DNA of 64,000 bases from assembly GCA_015698045.1 (NCBI GenBank), contig BLAL01000242.1:1369001-1433000 (forward strand), written 5' to 3'. Below are positions 47,601-59,440 of this stretch, one piece after another. The DNA comes from Rhizophagus clarus (taxonomy: Eukaryota > Glomeromycota > Glomeromycetes > Glomerales > Glomeraceae). The notes beneath the pieces were generated by a model that was given only the letters and a program-made list of their open reading frames with translations, had not been told where the DNA came from and searched no databases. Both the position numbers and the translations under genes were made by a program. The stretch's first letter is position 1, and the number at the start of each line of letters is the position of its first letter.

Positions 47601-50111
47601 TAATTGTTTATTTGTTCCTTTTCGTCAAATATTTAAAAACAAGCTCAAATTTACTCGTACTGCACCTAATGCAATTTTAGATAACTCTTATATATATGGT
47701 TATAGAAATCCTTATGAAAATCAACTCCAAGCAAAAATTACTAATTTCTGCATTCAACTAAATGATACAGGAATTCTGGGAAGAATTACCAAAATTCGTT
47801 TGAAATTATTACAACAACTACTTTGGTGTTTCTGACCACTAATAGAGGGTATTCCTTTCAACAAAATCACTAGACGGATGAAGAATAATTATTTACTTAA
47901 TATGATCAATTTAATGAGACAAAATGAATTTACACTTCTTGTTATAGACAAAGGCAGATTTCCTACGATAGCAGGAGGAAAAAATGATTTTGCAACTATT
48001 ACTACTTTTGACTTCTTGTCCAAACATAGCATAATTTTACGCTCACGCTAAATTATGTTTATAGAACAAATTATTTCAGAAGACAAGCAATGCTTACTTA
48101 ATTAGACTGATATATGTAATAAATATTACTTTCAATCCATTCCTGGTCGTGGTAACAAAGAAGAAAGATGGTACATAGATATTCAAAGACTTATTACGAT
48201 GGATGGGACTAACCTTAAACCAAATATTTATAACATATTTACTACATTTTTTGATAATATTGAAGTAACTAGATTTTATAATATTAAAAAACAAGATAGA
48301 TCATTATCTATTGTTTATAGCCCTCAACATAATTCAATTTTATTTGAAAAAGTTCAACACCTTATTGATGAAGATAATATTCTTCTTCAACATTATCACG
48401 TTGATATGTCTCAATTAACCTCAACATCTACCTATATTACTATTTGTGATAATACACTTTGTACTGCTAATACTGTAAATCATTCAAGCATGGGTGTTTG
48501 TGCTTTTACTGCTAATCCAAAGCATATAGTACTGCTTTACCGGCTGCTAAATTTATCAAAGAAGATGTTAAACATAGAAAAATGATTAATTTTAATATTT
48601 TTAATCATTTTGATCAGGCTAAGAAAAAATATGCTCTTTCTTAAAGTACGTTATCGAGAAATCATGTGATCAGACAAAACAATATTATTTTAGAATTGTT
48701 AGAACCAGGACTTTCTAGAAATGAATTACTTATAATTCAACGAAAATTCGCTATATTTGATAACCCAAATTGCTGTATTTTTGAATTTTTCACTGATGGA
48801 TCTCTTATTGAATTAGGCACTGAACAATGCAACATTAGCTGCGCGTTTGCTCATCTTGATAGTTCCTTTGGTGTTCCTTAAGTGGAATTTTATACTATGA
48901 TTGATAAATGGCCATCAGCATATTGAGACGAACTCTTAGCAGTAATTTTAGCTCTTATGGTAGTCCCTTATAGAAGTAAAGTAAGAATCAATATTGACTC
49001 CTTAAATGTGATTACTATGTTTGAGAAATTTAAATGTAGTAATTTCTCCCTTACATCGCGAGATTATTTCAAACTTAATAATAGTTATCTATGGTCAATT
49101 TTGATTAGAATTTTTTATCAACAGAACTTACATGTAGAAATATTTAAAGTAGCTATACATACTGATTGCGATGACAATAATTACGTGGATAGATTAGTAA
49201 AATCTGCCCATATTGATCAAGATAGATTTATTAATTTTATAGACACTGCTTCTGACATTAAAGCACTTCTGTTATGGAATAACATCACCATTGAAACTCA
49301 CTTACGAAAATTTATCAAGATGGTTAGTCATATTAAAGACCTGGAAAAATTTATTAATTTACATAGGAATACCAAATATCGAAAGTTAGAAGTTGATTGG
49401 ATTTCTACTTTTGAATGCCTTAATTGCGATATTGCTAATAATGAAACTTTGATATCTTCTTTTAAAGTCAAAGTTCACAAAGTCCATCTTCTTATAGAAG
49501 AGATTTCTACAATTGAACAAATGAAGAAATCATTCTTAGATTTATATGACAGATGGAAATGTCCTAGTTGTGGATTGAAAGATGAAACATTTGATCACAT
49601 GTGGACATGTGATGAACATCAATCTCTTCTTTTAAAGATTAAAAATAATATAATTGATCTTTTATTATCGTTATTAATTGAATATAATCCAGATATTACA
49701 GATTATTCTGTCTTATTGATGCTTAATATATGGACAATTAGTACAGATCCTGACAATTTTACTTTTGTGGATCTCATCAAAGGCTTTATACCATTGGAGT
49801 TGACTCAAATTCTCAACTTGTGGATTTCTCGTAAACAACTACTGTTAGTAATTATTGAGATCAGACAGTACATTTATGAACAAACATTTAAAGAAATTTG
49901 GATACGTCATTATTCTTTTATAAAAGAATTTGAACATTCGTTAAGTATTACAAAAAAGAAAAAATTAACTTTCAAAAACCTTCGACCATTTAATAATATT
50001 TTGAATAGTGATAGAGAATTAGAATATAAATTTGACACTCTAGATAGTATTCGTAATAATATATATTTTGGTAAAAATATTATTGAATTTTATAGTAATC
50101 TTACTTCGTAG
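44650..50111 (+). pseudogene. LINE ORF2: endonuclease, reverse transcriptase, RNase H
   Basis: About 1,820 codons. Order: AP-endonuclease (GLSETN, GVGIII, IIMKDFN where GDFN is usual, SRLDYIW, DTDH), reverse transcriptase (SQDMGKAYDRVN, GIDQGEVISPILW, and FIDD in place of the FADD/YADD active site), RNase H (FFTDGS, ELLAVILAL, INIDSLNVI) and a C-terminal CCHC (CPSCGLKDETFDHMWTC near 49567-49617). The frame is constant except for one slip near 48530, and is cut by about 13 stops (for example 45910, 46330, 47494, 48879), each one transition from Gln, Arg or Trp codons. The G to K and A to I changes at active sites also need only transitions. The protein would nick target DNA and copy LINE RNA, but this copy is dead. 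Confidence 0.92.
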
Positions 50112-50446
50112 CGCTAGTAGTTAGTTAGTATACTTTATATAGAATTTTATATATGGTTTTTATTACTTTCTTTTCTGCAGAGTGGGTTTCAGTTTACCTG
50201 GTTTTTATCTGGCTGTAAAAGAGGTAGTGGGTTAATTATTGAATGTTTCTAGAAGTAGTTGGTTATTTTTAGATAGTTCGTTATATAATTACTTTACTGT
50301 CGAAGTAGATTTAGTTCGCTTCTATTAGTTAGTTTCATTTTTTATTTTCATGTATCAATTTTGATGTGTTTATAATTTATGTGTTCGCTTCTAATATCTG
50401 TTCAATAAAAAATAAAAAATAAAAAAAAAATTAATAGTCATTTTAT

Positions 50447-50698
50447 TAATTATTAAAGTAGATCATTGATCGACAAGTGAAATAATATATAAACCCTAGT
50501 TTGTAGACTTAGTAAAAGATAATGAGCGTTAAGCATAGGTTAGATTACGAATACTTAAAAATGTAACTACCTAATTATTTAGAGATAATAAAGTTTCAGA
50601 GTTTAAATAAAGTTTATATTTGAGAAAAGTAAAAGTTTGTTATATCATTTTGATTGTATTTTTTGTTGTGCCAGAAGTGGCAGAAGTTCAGCGTGACA
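50447..50698 (+). repeat. LTR end block, first copy
   Basis: With the target copy at 50431-50446 it matches 61931-62198 over 268 bp without indels, differing at 12 sites (11 transitions). It contains TATA-like ATATATAAACCC near 50490 and ends GCGTGACA, compatible with the CA end of an LTR. Confidence 0.8.
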
Positions 50699-50700
50699 AA

Positions 50701-50718
50701 TGGTGCATGCTCTGAGAA
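50701..50718 (+). other. Primer-binding-site-like sequence
   Basis: TGGTGCATGCTCTGAGAA begins two bases after the LTR end CA. TGG complements the CCA end of tRNAs, and the two-base gap is usual in LTR elements. I cannot match it to a specific tRNA without a search. Confidence 0.45.
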
Positions 50719-51731
50719 AGCACTAGTTATTGTCTTCATACAATAACAAAACACAGTGGTAGTGTTTATTAAAGAACCTGTTACTATCATCATATAGTAA
50801 CTACTCTCTAAAAAGAAAAGGTTATTTATCAAGACTTAGAGGAAAACCCACGAGTTTCTAAGTAGACTATCATGGTGTTGGAATGAATATTATTTTGGAC
50901 TTAAAATATTTCTTCTAAATTATACCCAGATATAGATTTCACGGCATGTCTTCATACATGTATTAACAACTTGAATTTTACACAACCGCGAATAAGTGTT
51001 ATATTTGATAAGGCATTTAGAAGAGACATTTAAAGTTTCAATTTATATAGATTAGAGGCACTTTGCACTAGAGCCAGGTTTGAGTTCTCAAGTAAAGAAA
51101 GTTCTAATTTAATAGGAACAAACCTTGAGTACGGCTCAGGGTAGGACTCTTTCAAACAGAGACCTAAATTAAGAGTAAAATTTAAGTATAATGAATTTTA
51201 ATTATGACGAACTGAACCTTTGGTAGGTATAATACTGCATAATTAATTCACCGAGAGAAAAGTATAAGATAGATTAAACTTAATTTTAAGAGTAAATGTA
51301 AGTTTTAATTGTGAAATATAAAACCCCAAACAAAGTTTTAAGATTAATAAAGTATACAGAGTTACATAAAGTAAAAGAGTACAATTAGAGTTTAAAGAAA
51401 TTAAAATTACAAATGAGATTATTAGTGAATCCCAAATAAAGTTCTAAGATAAATAAAAGGTTATAGAGAAAATTGAAGTTAGAGAACAATAAAGAAATTA
51501 ATGTAAATTAAGAGAGTAAAATTTTAAGAATTTTAGAGTCAATAAAAGTAAAACCCATTAAAAGAGTTAACAAAGGATTTATTGTGATAAAAGTGCAAAA
51601 TAATAGAGTAAAATACTCGCAAAAATTTAATGAAGTAACCGGTAAATTTTCTGAAAGTTAGAATGAACAAAAAGTAGGATAAAATAAAATGTATAAAATG
51701 ACTAAAATTTTAAAGAGTCACTTAAAACAAA
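50719..51731 (+). other. Untranslated leader of the Ty3-like element
   Basis: About 1 kb with no sustained frame, between the PBS-like site and the gag-like ATG. It contains degenerate GAGTTTAAA/AATAAAG motifs but no ordered repeat. Confidence 0.35.
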
Positions 51732-52933
51732 ATGTCAGACATATATGAAAGGTGGTTTCAAAATAAAGATTTGCATATAACAGAAAAACACGAATTAGAC
51801 AATGAAGAATATATTAAAGATATATCATGTACAATATGATATCCTGTTAGATACATTGGTGTAAATAAAGAGAGAGAATTCTTAAAGTTTTGGGAAATGT
51901 ATTTAGAAATTGTACCCCAAATTAGCGAGAGTGAATATAATTTGTTGACAATTGCATCATTTACAGAATTATTAGATGTACGATAAGAAGAGTTTATTAA
52001 AGCAGCAACAAAGTTAGTGTGGTTAACAGAATACAATAGAAAACCAAAATATAAACTTAAAGGTTTAATAGAAATCCTATGGATAATAATAAAGACATGT
52101 GTGGAAGAAACAGAAGAAGGTTTATTTTTGACACCCAAATTAAGCAAAGTTAAAGCGAAAATGGAGAATAATTGCAAATTACAATTGTACGGTTATATTT
52201 TATCTAATGGCAAAGTCAATAAAAGATTTGAAAAGTTCTGGACATGGTTATAAAGAAAAACTACAGCTTTTAGAATTCCTAATAATATAAAACGTTAAAT
52301 ATTTTTCAAAGAAATTTTATATTTAGAAGATCAAATATATTTGGAAGAAAATAGAGGCAAATTGAAAGAGTTATAAAAGTTAATAACCTATAGTAAAAAT
52401 GACATTGTTTATCCAAAAGCTTGGATAAATATAGACTTAATGAATTAAGTAATAAAGAAATTTATTGAAAGTAACAATTTGAAGAAGAAATAATTGAATA
52501 TTCATCATTTGATGATGATATTCACAAAAATGATATATATCAAGGAATTTATAACATATTAAAAGAAGAAGGTTAGAAATTACAATTGAAGACGTACTGA
52601 GAATAATAAATATATTAAATTTTACGCTAGAACAAGTCTATACCCATAAATTTATAGAATGATCAACATTTAAGAAACAATTAAATTAGAGAAATTTTAT
52701 TAGATTAGATAAGAAATCAACAAACAGGAGAATCCTAATAATTTAAATAATGCTATTACGAGAGCAAGAACAATAGAAACTGATAATAATTTTATTTTTC
52801 AAAGTATAAATCAACAGATAGAGTCAAGTTTTAGAAAAATAATAACCAGGATATGATAATGAATAATAAACTAAAGGATGAGATAGAAGAATTAACGAAA
52901 CAATTAGAAGAATTAAAGATTACAAACAATTAA
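51732..52933 (+). pseudogene. Gag-like frame of the Ty3-like element
   Basis: From ATG 51732 one frame runs for about 300 codons with scattered stops. Readable parts include ITEKHELDNEEYIKDIS, FLKFWEMYLEIVPQI, LKGLIEILWIIIKTC and FEKFWTWL. Further on, in another frame, NLNNAITRARTIE resembles the segment found near the end of Ty3-type Gag proteins, and LKDEIEELTKQLEELKI is a short coiled coil. No zinc knuckle is visible. Stops are TAA or TGA, compatible with CAA or CGA precursors. Position right after the leader supports Gag, but sequence evidence is thin. Confidence 0.45.
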
Positions 52934-53428
52934 AAGAGTATTAGATAATAAAATTTCAGTTGAACATGTAAAGATTGAAATTATTTTTAATTGATACATG
53001 AAATTTTTTTTTTATTTTTAAGATTTTATTAGAGATTAAATATTAGAGTTTATTAAATTTAAATCATAACGATCATAAGTTTATTTGATGCAATGTAGTG
53101 GATATGTTTTATTACATACAGATTCAGGAGTAAGTTGAGGTGGAAAATAGCTAGGACTGGGAATAAAAGAAAGAGTAGATGAATTAGAAGGTGAATTAGA
53201 AGATGATTGAAGATGATGTTGTTGTTGTTGCGACTGTTGATGTAGAATAGGACGTAAAGAAGGGTCATAAGATGATAATGGTGATTTATGTTGAATAGGT
53301 GAAGAAGGATTAGGAATATAAGAAGGAGAAGAAATAGAATTAAAAGAAGAGACAGAGATTGACCTGTGGATTCGATAATTAATGCGATTCTTTTTACGAC
53401 ATCTTCTAGGAGGTGTGTTTATAACATA

Positions 53429-54809
53429 CAGTCAGTGCTCAAAAATATCTGGCAAATTTAAATGATCGGCAAAATCGAAAAAATTTTATTGAATTTTAAC
53501 CTTTAATTTTTCCAAAACTATCTTAATAACAAAAAATAAAACAGATATTGCCAGAATCCTAATATTATGAACTTTTCAAGTATACTATTAATATTTGGTA
53601 GGGTACCCTTTACTTTTAATTACAGCACGTACTCTTCTTGGCATGTTAGAAACTAAAGTTTCCAAAAAATTTGAATCAATTTTGACCTACTCTTCCTGCA
53701 GTGTCAAGATAAGTTCTTCAGTAGATTTTGGTCTTGGATCACGCTTATGAACTTGCCTTTCCAAAAAATCCCATACATGCTCGATAGGGTTTAAGTCCGG
53801 GCTCTGGGGTGACCACGGAAAAAAATTAATTGAATTTTCATTTTTCCAGTCTGTTACTATATTTGCTCTATGAACGGGCATGTTATCGTCCTGGAAAATG
53901 TACTCATTTTCATTACCAAGAGACACAAAAAAAGGTAGTAAATGTTCCTGTAAAATTTCTAGGTACTTTTTTGTATTAATATTTTCTCTAATAATTACTA
54001 ATGGACCAATTTTATTACTAATAAAAGCACCCCAAACCATTATACCAGGGCTGCCTTGTTTAACTGTAGGTAAAAGACAATCAACATCATATTTTTCTTT
54101 AGGTTTGCGCCAAACCCAATGGTTAGAATCATTTTAAAACAAAAGATATCAAGATTCATCGCTCCATACCACATTTTCCCACTCTTTTTCCCAGTTTTTC
54201 CTTTCCTTACACCAAGATAAGCGTTTAAGATGATTTTGTTCTGAAACAAAAGGTTTCCTGACCCCAGCCCACCCATGATACCCCAATTCATAAAGATTAC
54301 GATGTATAGTAGCTGTACTCACAGATTTAAGCCCCATTTCTTTAAATTTTTTGGTTAGATCTTCAACAGACTGCTGTCTATCATCCCTAATTAAACGATT
54401 AAGATGCCGTTGATCATGATCATTCATAATGGGTGGTCTACCAGGCCGAGGAGATGATGACGTCAACCCATCTTTTTTCCACTTAATAATTACGTCATTT
54501 ACTGTACTTCTTGGTATATCCAAAGTTTTAGAAATATTAGTAATGTTGTGTGAGCCCTTGTAAAGTCCGACAATTTCACCACGCTCAAAAGGAGTAAGCT
54601 CACGAGTTTTTGTCATTTTTATACAAAGAAACGTATTATAAAGAAATGAATTTTTTTTTTTTAGAAAATCTATCATAATTTTTATTCAAAAAAAAAAAAT
54701 TATCAAATTTGGTGCTATCGGTGTTGATTTATGACCATTTAAAGTTAAGGATACGTGTTAGCAAATTATTTGATGATTGGCATTGCCAGATACTTTTGAG
54801 CACTGACTG
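53429..54809 (-). mobile_element. Tc1/mariner element, 1,381 bp, TA target duplication
   Basis: Ends are inverted repeats starting CAGTCAGTGCTCAAAA with TATCTGGCAA further in; each end is flanked by TA (53427-53428 and 54810-54811). A single transposase frame lies on the minus strand. The insertion is in exon 3 of the antisense gene, and removing it restores that reading frame exactly. Confidence 0.95.
53588..54616 (-). pseudogene. Tc1-family DD34E transposase with three nonsense codons
   Basis: The frame starts at ATG 54616 and runs 342 codons to TAA 53588-53590, the usual Tc1 length. An N-terminal helix-turn-helix pair (ERGEIVGLYKG, IPRSTVNDVI, then GRPP) precedes the catalytic core: VVWSDES, FQDDN and SPDLNPIEHVW, with 34 residues between the second Asp and the Glu. 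Three stops interrupt it: TGA right after SDES, TAA four codons later, and TAG at 53687-53689. Each is one C:G to T:A change from CGA, CAA or TGG. No indels. It would cut and paste the element but cannot be made intact here. Confidence 0.92.
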
Positions 54810-55679
54810 TATATTGATCTTTCAAAAGGAAGAGGTGGAGGTTTTCTAGGACGTAATACTCATTCAGATGATTCAGTAGAATGTGATTTTTGTTTAAGAA
54901 TAACAGGAGCAGTTTCAGGTTCAGGAAAAGAAACGTCATTTAAAGAAAAGTTATTAGAATCAGAGGAATTTTCAAAAAAGGAAGGTGTTTCAAAGGAATG
55001 TTATATTTGATCAATCTCTCTATTTAAAATATCAAGATGAGTAAGGAGAGTATTTCTTTCTTCATGAAGTAAGACTAAATGTTGCCACTACAATATAAAG
55101 ATGCTTATATTAAGAACTAGAAAGAAAATGTGGTTTGAGGATTAAGTAAATTGACATACTTTTTTATGTTCTTGAAGTATTTTAATCCAATAGTCCTCTA
55201 AATCTTGTGAGCATCATGCTTTTTCTCTTTTCAACTGTAAAGTACAGTTAGGTTAGCAATGTGTTAACGCTTTTTATTTAATAATAAAAGAAGGTACCTA
55301 GTCTATCTTTCCTTCAAGATAAACAGACTTTTATTAGCAACAATAGAATGCCTAAACAAGCGGCCTTAGAGTGGTTACCAAGGGGGCAAGCCTAGTAATT
55401 TTCCCAAATCTGAACGTGACAAACTGAGTATTCCTCTATCGTTGTAAAATAAAAAGAAAATTAACACACCTCAGGATGTAATGAATTATACATAACGAGA
55501 TTATATTCTTTTAACATTATAAGAAACTGAGAGAACCAGTGTTCATGTAAAGTATCAATAGAGGTACAAGAAAAAGGAGACGTTTTAATAATATCCTGAG
55601 AGCAGACATTTAAGAAATTTTGGAAGGACTTTTTATTATGAGTTTGAAGATAAGAAACGATAAAGTTAGAAGATGACAT

Positions 55680-56800
55680 ATTGATAATAATACAATTTTA
55701 AGATTAAAAAAAAAAGGGGGAAGGCGTATGAAATAAGAATAATTATTTTACCCTTTTTATAAAAGTAAAGACACATAAAATTAGAAAATAAACGCGTAAA
55801 ATAAAAAAATAGATGTGTCAAGAGAAAATTACATCATTACTTATGGATTTATTCTAGAAATGGTAATTCAGAACAAAGGTATGATGACAATTGTTACAAA
55901 ATGAGTCAAAAAGGAAGTTAATTTTTAAGGAGTATATTGAACTAAAATTAGAATGAAGTAAAGCAATTTTATTTACTTAAATAGGAATGGGAGAGAATGA
56001 TGATTAAATTATTAGACGTGAACATCTTGTTACCCTAATTTGGAAAGATCTAATTTTAGAAAATAGTTTTATATGATAGTGATAAATTAGTACGACATAT
56101 GAATGATGATTAATGGATTTATTAGTAAATTTAATTAAGAAAATTTATTTTTAATTTTAATGCATAATACAATAGGAATCAAGTATGGATATTAACGCAA
56201 AGATTTTAATATCAGATATAATGAAATTATTAGACAGAGAAAGTAAAGATTTTATAAAAGATAAAATGGAATAATTTATTAAATAATAGTGAAATAGAAT
56301 TACATGAAAGAAATAATTACAGGATAAGCATATTTAGAAGAAAAGAAGAAGAAGATGCGTCAAATTTTATTTTAAAAAAAAAAAGGAAAAGAATGTTATG
56401 AAGAAAGAAAATATTTGACGTGTGGAAATTTTTAAGAAAAGGAAATTTCTTTATGCTAATTTTAGAAAAGATTAAAAAGGAGGGGGAAGATAACCTAGAA
56501 TAAAACTATGAATAAGGAGAAAGTGTTTGTGCAACAAAATTGGAATTAGTGATACCAGTATCATATTTTGAACGTGTCAATAAATTAAGAATAACAGAAA
56601 AACATGAATAAGAAGGTTAAAGAGGAAAGGTTTGATGATTAATGTGACTAAATAATTGTAATAATTTTATACAAGTAATTACTATATAAAATAAATAATT
56701 TCCTGAAACAAATTAATTTGTCAATCAGATTAATTTTGATAATAATATAGATCATCAAGAAAATTATAAGAAGGGAGGAAATTTAATTTAATTATACATG
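55680..56800 (+). other. Eroded internal region of the retroelement
   Basis: This should hold pol sequence upstream of integrase, but I find no protease or reverse transcriptase motif. A few peptides are readable, such as LVIPVSYFERVNKLRITEKHE near 56545-56610, which shares ITEKHE with the gag-like frame. Large deletions are likely. Confidence 0.4.
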
Positions 56801-57157
56801 TTAGTATTGATGGATTATTTCACTAATAAATAGCCAGAAATTAGGGTCATAACTGGAGATACAATGGAAGAAATCACAAAAGTTTTATGTAAAGAAATTA
56901 TTCATGAATATGGATTTCTACAAAAGATTATCTATCCTAATTTTGAAATTAAGAATAGAGTTTAGAAATTTTGAAGCTTTGAGAGATAATACAAGAACTG
57001 GAAAATTAGATGATAAATGGAAAGGAGTCAAAGGACTGTATTATGTACAAAATAACAATGAATATAAAATTAAAAAAAAACATTGGATGGTAAAGTATTT
57101 AAAACTCCAATAAATGGTACGTTATTAAAGATTTATCGTGATAGAAAATTATCTTAG
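56801..57157 (+). pseudogene. Ty3-type integrase remnant
   Basis: It reads MDYFTNK, stop, PEIRVI, MEEITKVL and KEIIHEYGF, the start of the retroviral-type integrase core, where MDYFTKWPE is usual; the stop (56831-56833) replaces the Trp by a G-to-A change. After an internal deletion come TGKLDDKWKG and Y-x-V (GPY/F domain of Ty3 integrases), then in a shifted frame GKVFKTPINGTLLKIYRDR, the typical tail. It ends 30 bp before the polypurine tract, in the correct place for a Ty3-type element. Confidence 0.8.
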
Positions 57158-57185
57158 AATATGATTTGTGAGGTCATAAATTCTT

Positions 57186-57199
57186 AAGGGGGAGGGATT
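57186..57199 (+). other. Polypurine tract
   Basis: AAGGGGGAGGGA followed by TT and then the LTR start TGTAATGACGG. This is the expected plus-strand priming site of an LTR retrotransposon and fixes the 3' LTR boundary. Confidence 0.75.
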
Positions 57200-57279
57200 T
57201 GTAATGACGGAAATTGATGGAGTCATGTGATCAAGTAGATTATCAAATTAGGATAGGCAAATATATAATACGAAACTAG
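57200..57279 (+). repeat. LTR start block, second copy
   Basis: Matches 39373-39452 at 78 of 80 positions (two C/T differences), then diverges after GAAACTAG. Confidence 0.75.
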
Positions 57280-57293
57280 AATATGCAGTTTGT

Positions 57294-57313
57294 GGGGGGG
57301 ACTTTGTCCCCCC
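57294..57313. repeat. Perfect G/C hairpin
   Basis: GGGGGGAC, loop TTT, GTCCCCCC: an 8-bp perfect stem in otherwise A/T-rich sequence, 15 bp after the LTR start block ends. It may mark the end of another element or be a structural signal inside the LTR. Confidence 0.7.
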
Positions 57314-57779
57314 AAGTACAGCATAATGTTTTGTATTACAAATATATTTTTTAAAAATATTTATTGCAAAGCAAGCAAACTAAAAATATATAATTAATAT
57401 TATCAACTTTACATTTACGAAGAAGACAAAAACGGTTTTCAACTAAGGCTAATTAAAGAAACCATTTCTCCCCTTCATAGTACCTTCAAAGGGCCATGCC
57501 ATTGGTTTCTGTTTCCTACAAGAAAAAAAAAAACAAATGGACATTAATGAGATTACAAACATCCCTAATTAAAAAAAAACGAAAAAAATACTACTTTTTT
57601 AAATTCTTTCAAGCTATTCTGAAAAATTCCTGCAAAAAAAAAAGCAAATGACATTAATAATATTGTTTTAAATGCTTTTAAAAGTGGTTGTCGAGAATGA
57701 TATCTACTATAAAACGGTTTTTTATGTCAAATTGCCTATAAAAAACGTTTCGTACCATTTTTTTTGTGTTATGCTTCTT

Positions 57780-59440
57780 TTCAAGCGTTTAACTGAATTA
57801 AAAAAAGGGCGTTTAATTTTAAAAAAAATGCCTTTTTTTTAAGCGTTTAATTAAAAAAACGCCTTTGTTTAAGGGTTTAATTAATTATAAAGGACTTTTT
57901 TTAGGCGTTTAATTACAAAAAAATGCTTTTTTTTAGGTGTTAATTAAAGAAACGCTTTTTTAAGCATTTAATTGAAAAAGCGCTTTTTCTAAGCGTTTGA
58001 TTTAAAAAAATACGTTTTTTTTTAAGTGGTTAATTAAAAAAAAATACACTTTTTTTTCAAGCGTTTAATTATAAATAACAACGCCTTTTCTTTAGGCGTT
58101 TAATTAAAAAAATACTTTTTTTAGGCGTTTAATTAAAAAAAATGCTTTTTTTAGGCGTTTAATTAAAAAAAATGCTTTTTTAGGCGTTTAATTAAAAAAA
58201 AATGCTTTTTTAGGCGTTTAATTAAAAAAAAATGCTTTTTTTAGGCGTTTAATTAAAAAAAATGCTTTTTTTAGGCGTTTAATTAAAAAAAATGCTTTTT
58301 TTAGGCGTTTAATTAAAAAAAATGCTTTTTTTAGGCGTTTAATTAAAAAAAATGCTTTTTTTTAGGCGTTTAATTAAAAAAAATGCTTTTTTTAGGCGTT
58401 TAATTAAAAAAAATGCTTTTTTTAGGCGTTTAATTAAAAAAAATGCTTTTTTTAGGCGTTTAATTAAAAAAAATGCTTTTTTTAGGCGTTTAATTAAAAA
58501 AAATGCTTTTTTTAGGCGTTTAATTAAAAAAAATGCTTTTTTTAGGCGTTTAATTAAAAAAAATGCTTTTTTTAGGCGTTTAATTAAAAAAAATGCTTTT
58601 TTTAGGCGTTTAATTAAAAAAAATGCTTTTTTTAGGCGTTTAATTAAAAAAAATGCTTTTTTTAGGCGTTTAATTAAAAAAAATGCTTTTTTTAGGCGTT
58701 TAATTAAAAAAATGCTTTTTTTAGGCGTTTAATTAAAAAATGCTTTTTTTAGGCGTTTAATTAAAAAAAATGCTTTTTTTAGGCGTTTAATTAAAAAAAA
58801 TGCTTTTTTTAGGCGTTTAATTAAAAAAAATGCTTTTTTTAGGCGTTTAATTAAAAAAAATGCTTTTTCTTTAGGCGTTTGATTAAAAAAAATCGACTTT
58901 TTTTTAGGCATTTGATTAAAAAAAATCGCCTTTTTTTAGGCGTTTGATTAAAAAAAATCAACTTTTTTTTAGGCGTTTGATTAAAAAAAATCAACTTTTT
59001 TTTAGGCGTTTGATTAAAAAAAATCAACTTTTTTTAGGCATTTGATTAAAAAAAATCACCTTTTTTTTAGGCGTTTGGCATTTGATTAAAAAAAATCACC
59101 TTTTTTTTAGGCGTTTGGCATTTGATTAAAAAAAATCATCTTTTTTTAGGCGCTTGATTAAAAAACAGCGCTTTTTTTAAGCGCTTGATTAAAAAAAAGC
59201 CTTTTTTAGGCGTTTAATTAACAAATGCTTTTTTTTAGGCGGTTTAATCAGAAAAAGTGCTTTTTTTTAAGTGCTTAATTAAAAAAAACACTTTTTTCTT
59301 AGCGCTTAATTAACGTTTAATTAAAAAAATGCCTTTTTTTTAGGCGTTTATTAAAAAAAGGCCTTTTTTTAGCCGTTTATTTAAAAAAAATCTTGTTAGG
59401 TGTAATTTTAAAAAAACACTTTTTAAGCGTTTGTTTAAAA
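57780..59440. repeat. Satellite array, 30-bp unit
   Basis: The unit is GGCGTTTAATT, A-run, TGC, T-run, AG; about 25 near-identical 30-bp copies occupy roughly 58105-58870. Degenerate forms (GCGTTTGATT with AATCAACTTT) extend to 59440 and back to 57780. The A-run/T-run centre is quasi-palindromic. Confidence 0.95.

Larger units (their letters stand above)
42463..50430 (+). mobile_element. Full-length but inactivated LINE (APE endonuclease, RT, RNase H)
   Basis: Nearly 8 kb with a 5' UTR of about 90 bp, two long frames, a 3' UTR and an A-rich tail (50404-50430, AATAAAAAATAAAA pattern). The target duplication AATTAATAGTCATTTTAT is at 42445-42462 and 50429-50446. The intact version of that site exists at 61929-61946, in the other copy of the LTR end block, which proves the LINE inserted into that LTR. 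Confidence 0.93.
53081..55679 (-). pseudogene. Spliced antisense gene of unknown function inside the retroelement
   Basis: Exon 1 55679-55470, exon 2 55234-55160, exon 3 from 55087, with GT-AG introns of 235 and 72 bp that keep frame. Exon 3 is split by the Tc1 element at 53429-54809; without it and one TA copy, the frame runs on to TAA 53081-53083, total 302 codons plus stop. Exon 1 is helical (HEHWFSQFLIMLKEYN); the centre has a coiled-coil-like LVLLHEERNTLLTHLDILN; the last third is Ser/Pro/Gln-rich and disordered (QQSQQQQHH), with a basic RRCRKKNR patch. Three in-frame stops (TGA, TAA, TGA) fit C-to-T changes. I do not recognise a family. It lies opposite to gag and integrase, where pol would be expected. 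Confidence 0.6.

Noticed and set aside
58352..58732. 126-codon frame of a perfect ten-residue repeat
   Set aside because: It exists only because the 30-bp satellite unit is a multiple of three; the array has no promoter or coding signature and continues with non-coding units on both sides.
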